Assembly (NCBI RefSeq): GCF_001050195.2
Contig: NZ_DF967965.1
Coordinates: 1,338,023 to 1,402,022 of the forward strand
Origin: Anaerolinea thermolimosa
GTDB lineage: Bacteria > Chloroflexota > Anaerolineae > Anaerolineales > Anaerolineaceae
Direction: 5' to 3'
Length of the DNA stretch: 64,000 nt
Shown: positions 38,549 to 47,810 of the stretch, one piece after another
How positions within the stretch are numbered: position 1 is the stretch's first letter
How the letters are laid out: each line of letters begins with the position of its first letter
The notes under the pieces: model-generated
What the model was told of the DNA's origin: nothing
Databases searched by the model: none
The model's input: only the letters and a program-made list of their open reading frames with translations
Program-made: the position numbers and the translations under genes

Positions 38549-40099
38549 GTGTCTTATAAAGTCTTTCTCGTTGAAGATGAAGTAACTACCCGAGAAGGCA
38601 TTCGCGACAATGTCGACTGGCATTCGGTGGGATTTGAATTGTGTGGTGAAGCTTCCGATGGCGAGGTCGCCCTACCGCAGATCGAAATTATCCAGCCCGA
38701 TGTGCTGATCACTGACATTAAAATGCCCTTCATGGACGGCCTCCAGTTGTGCCGCATCATACGCCAGCATTGGGCATGGATGAAGATCATTATCATCAGC
38801 GGCTACAACGATTTTCAATACGCTCAAAGCGCGATTAAACTGGGAGTCAGCGAATACGTCCTAAAGCCGGTCAGTGTACAAGACCTGCAAACCATCCTTG
38901 CCCGGATGGCCTTCATCCTCGATCAGGAAAAGGTGGAACGTGCCCACCTCAAGCAGCTCAGCCGCCAGGTGCAGGATACCCTGCAGCTCCAGCGCGAAAA
39001 ATTTCTCCTGCGTCTGCTGACAGGTGGAGAGAGCGCCGTTTCGGCCATCGAACAGGGGCAAGAGCTGGGGCTTAACCTCATGGCACCATGCTACCAGGTC
39101 TACGTTCTCTCGGTACATCTCTCCGCCAGCTCTCGCCCCCTCCCTTACGAAACAGCTCAACAGGTAGAAAATATCATCAACGGGGTGATCGGCGGCAATC
39201 CCTGGGTTTTACTCACCAGGGTGGGACCGGGGCAGTTTGTTTTCCTTTTTAAAGCCGAAAGCATGGAGCAAATCGAACAGGAAAGCGCTTTTCTGGCCGA
39301 ACTGGTGCGAGAGGAGATTGAAAAATCTACCGATTGCAGTGTTGCGCTTGGTGCGGGTTCACCCCAGCGCCGTCTGGGCGACCTGTACCATTCTTTTGCC
39401 CAGGCCTGGATGCTGGCCGAAAGTGGCCCGGCTGCACCTCCAGCTGAAGAGATTAAGAAAGCCGATCCTTCTCAACTCTTCCAGTTTCTTCAGCATGGAA
39501 ATATTGAAGAGCTTGACGCATTCTTTGATGCTGTTTACCGTCCTTTGATCGAGCCCCCTACTCCTTCTGGCCTGATGCTCCATTACCTTCTTATAGATGC
39601 CACGCTGGCTACAGCCAAGTTCCTAAGTGAACTTGGGGGGAATGTGGGGCAGTTATCTGACTCTATCCTTACTACGGGAGAATCGATATCTCCTGCAACG
39701 CCCGATCAGTTTAAAAATCGGCTCCAGAAGCTGGCCGAAACCGCCTTCGCATTTCGTGACAGCCTGGCTAAAACCGATCGCTCTTCCATAATCCAGGCGG
39801 CCAGAGCCTACATCGCAGCCCACTACACCGATCCCAATTTATCTCTCGCCGAGGTTGCAGCGCACGTTCATTTTAGCCCCAACCACTTTTCTGTGGTATT
39901 CAGTGAAGAAACCGGCAGTACATTTAAAGACTATCTCACACAGTTGCGCATCGAACAGGCTAAAAAACTGCTACGCATGTCGCACTGTAAATGCTCAGAG
40001 GTTGCCTGCCAGGTTGGGTACAACGATCCTCATTACTTCAGCCTCATCTTCCGCAAAAAAACCGGCCTCACACCGCAACAGTACCGTACGAAAACCTGA
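38549..40099 (+). CDS. YesN-like response regulator with AraC-type DNA-binding domain
   Basis: 516 residues from GTG 38549. Receiver domain (FLVEDEVTTREGI, phospho-acceptor in VLITDIKMPFMDGL, Lys in EYVLKPVSVQDL), a middle region with coiled-coil start (about 125-155) and a GGDEF-like-fold linker, then two AraC helix-turn-helix units at the C-terminus (LSLAEVAAHVHFSPNHFSVVF and CQVGYNDPHYFSLIFRKKTG). YesN/LytS pairs usually switch on sugar transport genes. It heads an operon with the kinase and a binding protein and likely controls the importer from 42869. Confidence 0.92.
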   Translation: MSYKVFLVEDEVTTREGIRDNVDWHSVGFELCGEASDGEVALPQIEIIQPDVLITDIKMPFMDGLQLCRIIRQHWAWMKIIIISGYNDFQYAQSAIKLGVSEYVLKPVSVQDLQTILARMAFILDQEKVERAHLKQLSRQVQDTLQLQREKFLLRLLTGGESAVSAIEQGQELGLNLMAPCYQVYVLSVHLSASSRPLPYETAQQVENIINGVIGGNPWVLLTRVGPGQFVFLFKAESMEQIEQESAFLAELVREEIEKSTDCSVALGAGSPQRRLGDLYHSFAQAWMLAESGPAAPPAEEIKKADPSQLFQFLQHGNIEELDAFFDAVYRPLIEPPTPSGLMLHYLLIDATLATAKFLSELGGNVGQLSDSILTTGESISPATPDQFKNRLQKLAETAFAFRDSLAKTDRSSIIQAARAYIAAHYTDPNLSLAEVAAHVHFSPNHFSVVFSEETGSTFKDYLTQLRIEQAKKLLRMSHCKCSEVACQVGYNDPHYFSLIFRKKTGLTPQQYRTKT

Positions 40100-40138
40100 G
40101 CTGTTTACAAACAACCTCAAATCAACAGGGTGGTGACC

Positions 40139-41668
40139 ATGGATATCGAAACACCTATCCCCCGGAACATTCCCGGCTATCTGGAGAGGTTCATCGCCTT
40201 CTTTTTACGCATCCCTATCTCATTACAGACGAAGATCCTCGTTTCTTTTTTCACCGTTATCATCCTTCTCTCGGCGATGAATGGTCTTCTCGCCCTGGAG
40301 TTGATGAATTTCAATCGTAAATACGACGCCATCATCACCAATATCACCACCGCCAACAGCATTAATGGTTACATTAAACCTGCCATCGACCGTGAAATGT
40401 GGGACATTGTTGCCGGGAAGAAAAGTTTCGCTGAAGGCCAGCAGTATCAGATCATTGACGAGGTCAACCGGCAACTCCAGACCATGATGGCGAACACCAG
40501 CTCCGATAAATCGCGCATTAAGCTGGATGTCATCCGCCGTACCATGGACACCCTTACCCAGTACGTAGACAAACTGGGGCGCCAGATGGAACAGGGTAGC
40601 CGGGTGGCGGAGAACGAAAAAGTACTCAACGACATCCGCGGTGTATCCGCAGTGGTCGAATCGACCACACAGGATTATATGATCTTCGAAGTCAATCAGG
40701 CTAAAGCCGAGTACATTCAAAATAAAGAGCGATTTTCTCGTTTGGGGATCCTCTACCTAATTCTACTTCCCTGCGTGGTAGGATTTTCGGTGGCTGCTAC
40801 CTGGCTCATATCGGCCAGTATTTACACCCCCATTAAAAAACTTCATGACGTCACCACCACAATCACTCGAAACGATCTTCAGGCTCTGATCACCGGCCAT
40901 AACGTGGATGAAATCACCGAACTGGGGTTGAGCTTTAACATTATGATTGGCAAGATTCGTCAACTCCTGGACGCCAAAATGAAAGAACAGGAATCGTTAA
41001 AGAAAGCAGAGATGAAGGCGCTCCAGGCTCAGATTAACCCGCATTTTTTGTACAACACGCTGGATACTATTTTATGGATGGCTCAGGACCAGAAGACCGA
41101 TAAAGTGATCGAAATTGTACAGGCCCTCTCAAACTTCTTCCGGATCGGGTTGAGCAAAGGACAGGACTGGATTCCCATCGAGCAGGAAATTGAACATGTT
41201 CGCTGCTACCTGGCCATTCAGAAAATGCGATACCACGATATTCTGAATTACCGATTTGAAATCGACCCCGAGATTCTCTCCGGCACTATCCTGAAGCTCA
41301 CCCTCCAGCCGCTGGTCGAAAATGCCATTTACCACGGCATCAAGGCTAAACGCGACGGCGGCACAATCACTGTACGAGCGCACCGGGCCGATAAAAATCA
41401 GGTGCTCCTGGAAATTATTGACGACGGCGTCGGATTGACCCCCTATAGGTTGGGAAAAATTCAAGAAGCGCTGAAAAACGGGTCAGGAGAAATTTCCTTC
41501 ACTGAAACTGGTTTCGGGCTGGAAAACGTCCATCGGCGCATTCAACTTTACTACGGTGAACAGTATGGCCTGACCATCGAATCTACCTACCGCGAGGGCA
41601 CGCGGGTAACTGTCAAAATTCCTCTCTTGCGAGAGACTCCATCTTTCGTCGAGGAGGTGACAGCATGA
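40139..41668 (+). CDS. YesM/LytS-like sensor histidine kinase
   Basis: 509 residues from ATG 40139 (AGGGTGG upstream); GTG 40130 is possible. Order: helix 1 (about residues 30-55), an extracytoplasmic four-helix-type sensor (about 55-195), helix 2 (about 200-222), HAMP, then the His_kinase domain with phospho-acceptor in LQAQINPHFLYNTLDTIL, N-box LTLQPLVENAIYHGIK and G-box IIDDGVGLTP. Membrane-bound partner of the YesN-like regulator. Its last four bases overlap the start of a sugar-binding lipoprotein gene, suggesting that this protein is its ligand-sensing partner. Confidence 0.92.
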   Translation: MDIETPIPRNIPGYLERFIAFFLRIPISLQTKILVSFFTVIILLSAMNGLLALELMNFNRKYDAIITNITTANSINGYIKPAIDREMWDIVAGKKSFAEGQQYQIIDEVNRQLQTMMANTSSDKSRIKLDVIRRTMDTLTQYVDKLGRQMEQGSRVAENEKVLNDIRGVSAVVESTTQDYMIFEVNQAKAEYIQNKERFSRLGILYLILLPCVVGFSVAATWLISASIYTPIKKLHDVTTTITRNDLQALITGHNVDEITELGLSFNIMIGKIRQLLDAKMKEQESLKKAEMKALQAQINPHFLYNTLDTILWMAQDQKTDKVIEIVQALSNFFRIGLSKGQDWIPIEQEIEHVRCYLAIQKMRYHDILNYRFEIDPEILSGTILKLTLQPLVENAIYHGIKAKRDGGTITVRAHRADKNQVLLEIIDDGVGLTPYRLGKIQEALKNGSGEISFTETGFGLENVHRRIQLYYGEQYGLTIESTYREGTRVTVKIPLLRETPSFVEEVTA

Positions 41669-42663
41669 GAACACAACAGGGAACGCCAAAAATTTGGAAA
41701 ATGCTCCTCCTGTTGCTCCTTATATTCCTGGTAGCATGTAGCCAGCAGAGCACGCCACCTTCCATGGCCACCACCCGCCCTAAAAAAACCTACAGAGATC
41801 TTGTAGTCGGTTTTGCCCAGGTAGGTGCAGAAAGCGAGTGGCGCACAGGCAACACCGCCTCGATTAAAGAAGCTGCCGAAGAACTGGGAGTGGAGCTCAT
41901 CTTCGCCGATGGCCAGCAGTCGCAGGAAAACCAGATTAAAGCCATCCGCACGTTCATTGCCCAGCAGGTCGATGTAATTGGCGTTTCACCGGTAGTCGAA
42001 AACGGCTGGGATTCGGTCTTTCAGGAAGCCAGAGATGCCGGAATTCCCATCATTTTAGTTGACCGCCGTGCTAATGTGGATGAAAGTCTGTATGCCACCC
42101 ACCTTGGATCTGACTTTGTAGAAGAAGGCCGCAATGCTGCTCGAGTGATGGCCAAGCTGCTCAACGGTAAAGGTAATATTGTTGAGCTGACCGGCACCAC
42201 TGGCTCAGCCCCGGCTATTGACCGTTACAAGGGCTTTCGCGAAATTATGCAGGAGTATCCCGAGATACACATTATCGCCTCAGTTGACGGAGATTTCACC
42301 CGTGCCAGAGGGAAAGAAGCCATGGCCGATCTGTTAAAGCAATATGGCTCACAGATCAACGCCCTTTATGCCCATAACGATGACATGGCTATCGGCGCCA
42401 TTAAAGCCATTGAGGAATATGGCCTTCAACCGGGGGTAGATATCAAGATCGTATCAATTGACGCCATTCGCGATGCCTTCCAGGCTATGATCGATGGGAA
42501 ATTGAATGCCACTGTGGAATGCAACCCTCTCCTGGGGCCCAAATTCTTCGAGCTGGCGCTTAAAGTGGTTAACGGAGAAGCTGTACCCAAGTGGATTCCA
42601 TCCAGCGAAAGCATCTTCTATCCCGAGAACGCCAGAGAAATTTTGCCATCGCGTAAGTATTGA
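41665..42663 (+). CDS. Periplasmic-type sugar-binding lipoprotein (YtfQ/RbsB fold), probable sensor partner
   Basis: 332 residues; ATG overlaps the kinase stop (ATGA 41665-41668), with GGAGG upstream. Lipobox LVAC at about residue 29. Type 1 periplasmic-binding fold (VGFAQVGAESEWRTGN, VDVIGVSPVVENGWDSV, IPIILVDRRAN, ELTGTTGSAPAIDR, ALYAHNDDMAIGAI). Best matches in memory are YtfQ-like galactofuranose-binding proteins. It is coupled to the kinase and separated from the importer by a terminator, as in the XylFII-LytS-YesN systems of clostridia, so sensing rather than transport is its likely job. Confidence 0.85.
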   Translation: MRTQQGTPKIWKMLLLLLLIFLVACSQQSTPPSMATTRPKKTYRDLVVGFAQVGAESEWRTGNTASIKEAAEELGVELIFADGQQSQENQIKAIRTFIAQQVDVIGVSPVVENGWDSVFQEARDAGIPIILVDRRANVDESLYATHLGSDFVEEGRNAARVMAKLLNGKGNIVELTGTTGSAPAIDRYKGFREIMQEYPEIHIIASVDGDFTRARGKEAMADLLKQYGSQINALYAHNDDMAIGAIKAIEEYGLQPGVDIKIVSIDAIRDAFQAMIDGKLNATVECNPLLGPKFFELALKVVNGEAVPKWIPSSESIFYPENAREILPSRKY

Positions 42664-42696
42664 AGGCGCATCGGAAGAAAATTAACTTTTTTCGAA

Positions 42697-42731
42697 AAAA
42701 AGACGACCTCTCCAGCATGGGCCGTCTTTTT
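42697..42731 (+). terminator. Intrinsic terminator after the sensor binding protein
   Basis: AAAAAGACG (42697-42705) pairs with CGTCTTTTT (42723-42731). The A/T part of the stem provides the U-tract. It separates the sensing operon from the importer operon. Confidence 0.7.
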
Positions 42732-42868
42732 ACGTTAATTTTTTAACCAGGTTCGTAAAACCAACACTCTCTCCTGACCAATCTTTTTTCTATCATAAAA
42801 AACAAATCAGGTCGCCCGCGCGGGCCGTTTCTATCCACTCATTTGTTCCCCAAAGGAGAATGAAATCC

Positions 42869-43852
42869 ATGAAGAAGCTTGTACTTTCCGTAATCATCTG
42901 TCTGGTGCTGGTCAGCCTTATCGGCTGTGCCGCACCGGCTGCGCCGGCTGCTCCTGAGCCGACGGCCACCAAAGCGAAGAAGACCTATGCCGACATGACC
43001 CTCTGCTATCCGCAGTTAGGAGCAGAAAGCGACTGGCGTACAGCTAACTCAGCTTCCATCAAAGAAACGGCCCAGCAGCTGGGGATTAAAAAGCTGGTCT
43101 TCTCCGATGCCCAGCAAAAACCCGAGAACCAGATCTCGGCTATCCGCTCCTGCATTCAACAGGGGGTAGATGTTATCGCCCTTCCCCCGGTTGTTGAGGA
43201 TGGATGGGATGCCGTCCTGACCGAAGCTAAAAATGCGGGTATTCCGGTGATCATCGTTGACCGTTCCGTCAGCGCTGACCCTTCACTCTATGCTGCCCAT
43301 ATCGGCTCAAATATGAAACTTGAGGGTGAGCGCGCTGCCGCCGAAATGAATCGCCTTTTACCCAATGGCGGGAAGATTTTGGAAATCTCGGGTACCACGG
43401 GATCGGGTGCAGCAGTTGGCCGCGCTGAAGGCTTCCGCGCCAAATTGAATAGCAACATACAAATCATTGACACCCAGACGGGCAACTTTACCCGTGCCGA
43501 AGCTAAACCCGTCATGGAGGCCTTCCTGAACAAGTATGGCACTGATATTCAAGGCCTATTCATCCACAATGACGATATGGCCATCGGCGCCATTGAAGCT
43601 CTCAAAGCCGCAGGTGTGAAACCCGGCGATATTAAGATCGTCTCAGTCGATGGCACCCGTGGTGGTTTCCAGGCGATGATCGACGGTTGGATTCAGGCTG
43701 ATGTAGAATGCAATCCCTTGCTCGGTCCACAGGTGTTCGAACTGGCACTCAAACTGATGAACGGTGAACCGGTTGAGCGCGAAATTCTCACTAATGAGAC
43801 CGTGTACTACCCCGAAAATGCCGCCGAGCTTTTGCCATCACGCAAGTATTGA
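42869..43852 (+). CDS. Sugar ABC transporter substrate-binding lipoprotein (YtfQ-like)
   Basis: 327 residues from ATG 42869, ten bases after AAAGGAG; ATG 42860 sits one base from that site and is too close. Signal peptide with lipobox LIGC (about residue 20) and an Ala/Pro-rich spacer. Type 1 binding fold closely parallel to the previous protein (LCYPQLGAESDWRTAN, VDVIALPPVVEDGWDAV, ISGTTGSGAAVGR, LFIHNDDMAIGAI). Likely binds a furanose or pentose sugar and delivers it to the importer encoded just downstream. Confidence 0.92.
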   Translation: MKKLVLSVIICLVLVSLIGCAAPAAPAAPEPTATKAKKTYADMTLCYPQLGAESDWRTANSASIKETAQQLGIKKLVFSDAQQKPENQISAIRSCIQQGVDVIALPPVVEDGWDAVLTEAKNAGIPVIIVDRSVSADPSLYAAHIGSNMKLEGERAAAEMNRLLPNGGKILEISGTTGSGAAVGRAEGFRAKLNSNIQIIDTQTGNFTRAEAKPVMEAFLNKYGTDIQGLFIHNDDMAIGAIEALKAAGVKPGDIKIVSVDGTRGGFQAMIDGWIQADVECNPLLGPQVFELALKLMNGEPVEREILTNETVYYPENAAELLPSRKY

Positions 43853-43889
43853 CCCATCACTGATTTCATCCAGGGGCTGACCACTGACC

Positions 43890-43926
43890 CCGGGAGGGCG
43901 GTGTTTACAAAACGCCGCCTTCCCGG
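43890..43926 (+). other. Intercistronic GC-rich hairpin after the YtfQ-like gene
   Basis: Twelve base pairs with one G-U (43890-43901 with 43915-43926), continued inward by GTTT/AAAC to about 17, three-base loop, 37 bases after the stop. No U-tract. Third example of this arrangement in the window. Confidence 0.8.
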
Positions 43927-43950
43927 CAGGGTCATAGAAAGGGAAAGACC

Positions 43951-45468
43951 ATGGACGATCCAAAAGTCATTTTGTCTGCAAAAGGAATTACCAAATCCTT
44001 CCCGGGGGTCACGGCACTGGAAGACGTGGATTTCTCGCTCCGTCGGGGTGAAATTCACGCTTTGATGGGCGAAAATGGAGCGGGAAAATCTACACTCATT
44101 AAGATTATCACCGGTGTGGAACATGCCGACCGAGGCACCCTGGAATATGACGGACGTCAAATCGAAGTTCACTCTCCCCTGCATGCTCAGCAGATCGGCA
44201 TCTCCACAGTGTATCAGGAAGTGAATCTGTGCACCAACATTTCAGTGGCCGAAAACATTATGCTGGGGCGGGAACCCCAAACATGGTTTGGAGCCATTCA
44301 CTGGCGAAAAATGAATCGACTCGCTGCAGATGCTCTCCATCGTCTGGGCATTGATATTGATGTTACCAGGCCATTGGGCAGTTATTCAGTGGCTATTCAG
44401 CAGATGGTTGCCATTGCCCGTTCCCTCGAGATTTCCTCCGCTCAGGTTTTGATTCTCGATGAGCCCACTTCCAGCCTGGACGTTCACGAAACCCGACAAC
44501 TCTTTGATGTCATGCTGCGCTTGAAAGAACAGGGCATTGGCATCATTTTCATCACCCACTTTTTAGATCAAGTCTATCAGGTGGCCGATCGCATTACCGT
44601 CTTGCGTAACGGACGCCTGGTGGGCACCTACCCTACCGAAATGCTCCCACGCATTCAGCTAATCGCCAGTATGCTGGGGCGTTCCTCCACCGATCTGGAA
44701 GAAGTTTCCAGGGTTAAATTTCATCGTGAAACTACTCCCCAAAACGGAAAGCTCCTCGAGCTTCATGGCCTGGGCCGAAAAGGCTCTCTGGAGCCCATTG
44801 ACCTGGAATTGAGAAGCAGTGAAGTGGTGGGCATTGCCGGGTTGTTAGGCTCAGGGCGTACCGAGATGGCTAATCTGATCTTTGGCATCGATTCCCCAGA
44901 CCTCGGGTTCATGACCATCGAGGAAAAAAAAGTCACCCGCTTTTCACCACTGGAATCGATTAATGCAGGCGTCGGCCTGTGCCCTGAAAACCGTAAGGAG
45001 GAAGGGATTGTAGGTGATATGACTCTTCGAGAAAATATCATCCTGGCGCTCCAGGCCCGGTTGGGATGGTTTAAACACCTCAGCCATGCTCGTCAGGATG
45101 AAATTGCTTCTCATTTCATTCAGGTGCTGGGTATCGTCACACCCTCAGCTGACCAGCTGGTGAAAAACCTGAGTGGTGGAAATCAACAGAAAGTGATCCT
45201 GGCGCGCTGGCTCGCTACCAATCCTCAGGTCTTGATTTTAGATGAACCCACCCGCGGAATCGATGTGGGTGCCAAAGCTGAGATTCAGCGTCTGGTACTG
45301 GAACTGGCTGAGGAAGGGAAATCCTGTATCTTCATTTCCTCTGAACTTGAAGAGGTGATGCGCTGCAGCCACCGCATCGTCGTCCTGCGCGATCGCAAGA
45401 AAGCTGCTGAGTTCCCCGGCAATGTGGACGATGAAACGATTATGAAAACCATGGCAGGCAACCTATGA
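43951..45468 (+). CDS. Sugar ABC transporter ATP-binding protein (two-domain, YtfR/RbsA-like)
   Basis: 505 residues with two fused nucleotide-binding domains. Domain 1: Walker A GENGAGKST (about residue 38), Walker B VLILDEPTSSLD, H-loop IFITHFLDQVY. Domain 2: a degenerate Walker A region (GLLGSGRTEMANLI), signature LSGGNQQKVILARW and Walker B VLILDEPTRGIDVGAK. This is standard for the CUT2 class that imports monosaccharides such as ribose, xylose or galactofuranose. Its stop overlaps the next gene by four bases. Confidence 0.93.
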   Translation: MDDPKVILSAKGITKSFPGVTALEDVDFSLRRGEIHALMGENGAGKSTLIKIITGVEHADRGTLEYDGRQIEVHSPLHAQQIGISTVYQEVNLCTNISVAENIMLGREPQTWFGAIHWRKMNRLAADALHRLGIDIDVTRPLGSYSVAIQQMVAIARSLEISSAQVLILDEPTSSLDVHETRQLFDVMLRLKEQGIGIIFITHFLDQVYQVADRITVLRNGRLVGTYPTEMLPRIQLIASMLGRSSTDLEEVSRVKFHRETTPQNGKLLELHGLGRKGSLEPIDLELRSSEVVGIAGLLGSGRTEMANLIFGIDSPDLGFMTIEEKKVTRFSPLESINAGVGLCPENRKEEGIVGDMTLRENIILALQARLGWFKHLSHARQDEIASHFIQVLGIVTPSADQLVKNLSGGNQQKVILARWLATNPQVLILDEPTRGIDVGAKAEIQRLVLELAEEGKSCIFISSELEEVMRCSHRIVVLRDRKKAAEFPGNVDDETIMKTMAGNL

Positions 45469-46541
45469 AAAAGTCTCCTTTTTTTAAACAGATTCGAGAA
45501 AGTCGCCTGTTCTGGCCCGTTGTTGCGCTGGGGCTGATCTTTTTATTCGATGCCATCTACGCACCCGATTTCTTCAAAATAGGCGTTCTGGACGGTCATC
45601 TTTATGGGAACCTGATCGTTGTGCTGAACGATGGTGCACCCCTGGCGCTGGTGGCCATGGGTATGACACTGGTCATCGCCACGGGTGGGGTTGATCTCTC
45701 AGTTGGAGCGGTGATCGCCATATCAGCTGCTATGGGCGCGGTGTTGATTAACCCGGCATTGGGGAACCAGTTGATCACCAATGACATTCTGACCGCCAAT
45801 AAAACCAACACTCCCCTGGGTATCATTATTCTGGCTGATCTGGCCGCCGGTACCCTGTGCGGGTTATGGAACGGCTTCCTGGTATCACGTGCCAGAATTC
45901 AACCTATGGTAGCCACATTGATTCTGATGGTTGCCGGACGCGGAATCGCCCAGCTGATTACCAACGGGCAGATTATGACCATTTACTACACTCCATACTT
46001 CTGGTTCGGCAACGGGTTCATCCTTGGCCTGCCGGTTTCGGTTTACATTGTAGGGGTGGTACTTCTGCTGGCTACATTACTGGTACGTAAAACGTCTATC
46101 GGAATGTTCATCGAAGCGGTCGGGCTGAACCCAAAATCTACCTTTTACAGTGGCATTAACGAGAAAAATATAAAGCTCTTCGCCTATACCTTCTGCGGCT
46201 TCTGTGGCGCAATCGCCGGACTTATCCTCAGCTCGTATGTCAAGAGCGCAGACGCCAATAACATCGGTCTTTCATATGAGCTGGATGCCATTCTGGCGGT
46301 GGCTATTGGAGGCACCTCCATGCAAGGAGGGAGGTTCTCACTTTCGGCAAGCGTTGTGGGGGCCCTCGTCATCTGGGCTTTCACTCTGACGATGTATACC
46401 GTGGGCGTACCTGCAGATGCACTGAAAGCCGCCAAAGCTCTGCTGGTGCTGGTGGTCATCCTGATGTATTCCAACCAGGCGCGCACCTTGCTGACTCGCT
46501 TAGCTGAACGGAAAGGAGCTCAACATGGCATCGCAGACTGA
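45465..46541 (+). CDS. Sugar ABC transporter permease (YtfT/RbsC-like)
   Basis: 358 residues with eight to ten membrane helices. BPD_transp_2 (CUT2) motifs: MTLVIATGGVDLSVGAVIAI, LWNGFLVSRARIQPMVATL, AVGLNPKSTFYSGIN and AIGGTSMQGGRFSLSAS. ATG overlaps the ATPase stop. One of two different permease subunits, as in E. coli ytfT-yjfF. Confidence 0.92.
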   Translation: MKKSPFFKQIRESRLFWPVVALGLIFLFDAIYAPDFFKIGVLDGHLYGNLIVVLNDGAPLALVAMGMTLVIATGGVDLSVGAVIAISAAMGAVLINPALGNQLITNDILTANKTNTPLGIIILADLAAGTLCGLWNGFLVSRARIQPMVATLILMVAGRGIAQLITNGQIMTIYYTPYFWFGNGFILGLPVSVYIVGVVLLLATLLVRKTSIGMFIEAVGLNPKSTFYSGINEKNIKLFAYTFCGFCGAIAGLILSSYVKSADANNIGLSYELDAILAVAIGGTSMQGGRFSLSASVVGALVIWAFTLTMYTVGVPADALKAAKALLVLVVILMYSNQARTLLTRLAERKGAQHGIAD

Positions 46542-47553
46542 TGTGTTTTCTCCTACCAGAGCAGAACACCTCTGGCTTCGAGTCCGACCGTTCCTGTTGA
46601 ATAATGGCCCTCTGCTGATCACCATCCTGGTTTTTATTCTGGGGTATACCCTTGCCGGGCTGGTCTACCCTAATATGCAAAAGCCTCAGGTCTTTTTCAA
46701 CCTGTTTATCAACAATGCCAGCCTGTTGATCATATCCATTGGAATGACCTTTGTGGTTTTGCTCAAGGGCATCGACCTTTCGGTGGCTTCGGTTCTTGCT
46801 CTTACCACCATCGCATCAGCTGTTCTTCTCAAAAATGGGATGAGTCCCGCCCTGGTAATCCCGCTGATGCTGCTCATGGGCATCACCTTTGGTTTTGTGA
46901 TGGGCAGCATCCATCATTACCTCAAGGTAGAATCCTTCATCGTCACCCTGATGGGCAGTTTTTTTGCTCGCGGGATGGGCGCTATCATCAGCAATCTCTC
47001 GGTAACGATTAATGACCCATTTTACCGCGCCCTTGCCCTCACCCAGATTCCCATCCCATTGATTCCTAAAGCTTATGTATACCCCTATTCAATTGTTGCT
47101 ATTGTGCTTTTGCTGGTAGCCATTTACCTGGCATTTTTCACTCGTTTTGGCCGCACTGTTTACGCCATTGGTAACAACGAGCAATCAGCTATGTTGATGG
47201 GATTGCCGGTAGCACGCACCAAGATCATCGTTTATTCCTTCAGTGGGTTCTGCTCGGCCCTCGCCGGGATCGTCTTCAGCATTTCGCTGAGTTCAGGCTA
47301 CGGTTATTACGCCCCAGCTATGGAGATGGATGCTATTGCCTCGGTGGTGATGGGTGGAACCCTGCTTACCGGCGGTGTAGGTAACGTCATCGGCACCCTT
47401 TTTGGTGTTCTTATTAACGGAACAATTATCAGCATTCTTCAATTTAATGGCACACTCAGTTCATGGTGGACCAAAATCGCCGTAGGTGTTCTGACACTTG
47501 CGTTCATCGGTATCCAGAGCACCTTCTACAGTCGCAGAAAACGGGTCGGGTAA
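46525..47553 (+). CDS. Sugar ABC transporter permease (YjfF/RbsC-like)
   Basis: 342 residues, multi-helix CUT2 permease: MTFVVLLKGIDLSVASVLAL, GSIHHYLKVESFIVTLMG, YAIGNNEQSAMLMGLPVARTK and MGGTLLTGGVGNVIGTL. It begins 17 bases inside the previous gene, with AAGGAG six bases upstream. The heterodimeric permease pair supports a YtfQRT-YjfF-like, furanose-type importer, fitting the arabinofuranosidases in the window. Confidence 0.92.
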   Translation: MASQTDVFSPTRAEHLWLRVRPFLLNNGPLLITILVFILGYTLAGLVYPNMQKPQVFFNLFINNASLLIISIGMTFVVLLKGIDLSVASVLALTTIASAVLLKNGMSPALVIPLMLLMGITFGFVMGSIHHYLKVESFIVTLMGSFFARGMGAIISNLSVTINDPFYRALALTQIPIPLIPKAYVYPYSIVAIVLLLVAIYLAFFTRFGRTVYAIGNNEQSAMLMGLPVARTKIIVYSFSGFCSALAGIVFSISLSSGYGYYAPAMEMDAIASVVMGGTLLTGGVGNVIGTLFGVLINGTIISILQFNGTLSSWWTKIAVGVLTLAFIGIQSTFYSRRKRVG

Positions 47554-47693
47554 ATAAGGCTCCTACCACTTGCGGTTACTCACCCGGCGTCTTTCTGGGA
47601 GCATAAGAATGCGCCAGGTTCTGAAAACTCACGACGCGTCTGACCGGTGAGTAAATTCAACCTCCGTTCTCCATTTTTATAGATTTCACTCTC

Positions 47694-47728
47694 CCCTCTC
47701 TCTAACCCAAGAGAATGAGAGGGCTTTT
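47694..47728 (+). terminator. Terminator after the CUT2 importer operon
   Basis: CCCTCTC (47694-47700) pairs with GAGAGGG (47717-47723), with inner TCT/AGA, followed by CTTTTAA. Moderate strength. Confidence 0.6.
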
Positions 47729-47810
47729 AAACTCTGCGTATCTTTTTGGTTCATAAAGAGACTATACAAGCATCAAGACAATATTTACCTTTAAAGGAGT
47801 TATATTCTCA

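Noticed and set aside
41665..43852. The two YtfQ-like genes as a recent duplication or assembly repeat
   Set aside because: They differ throughout at protein level and have different signal peptides and downstream elements, so they are old paralogues.
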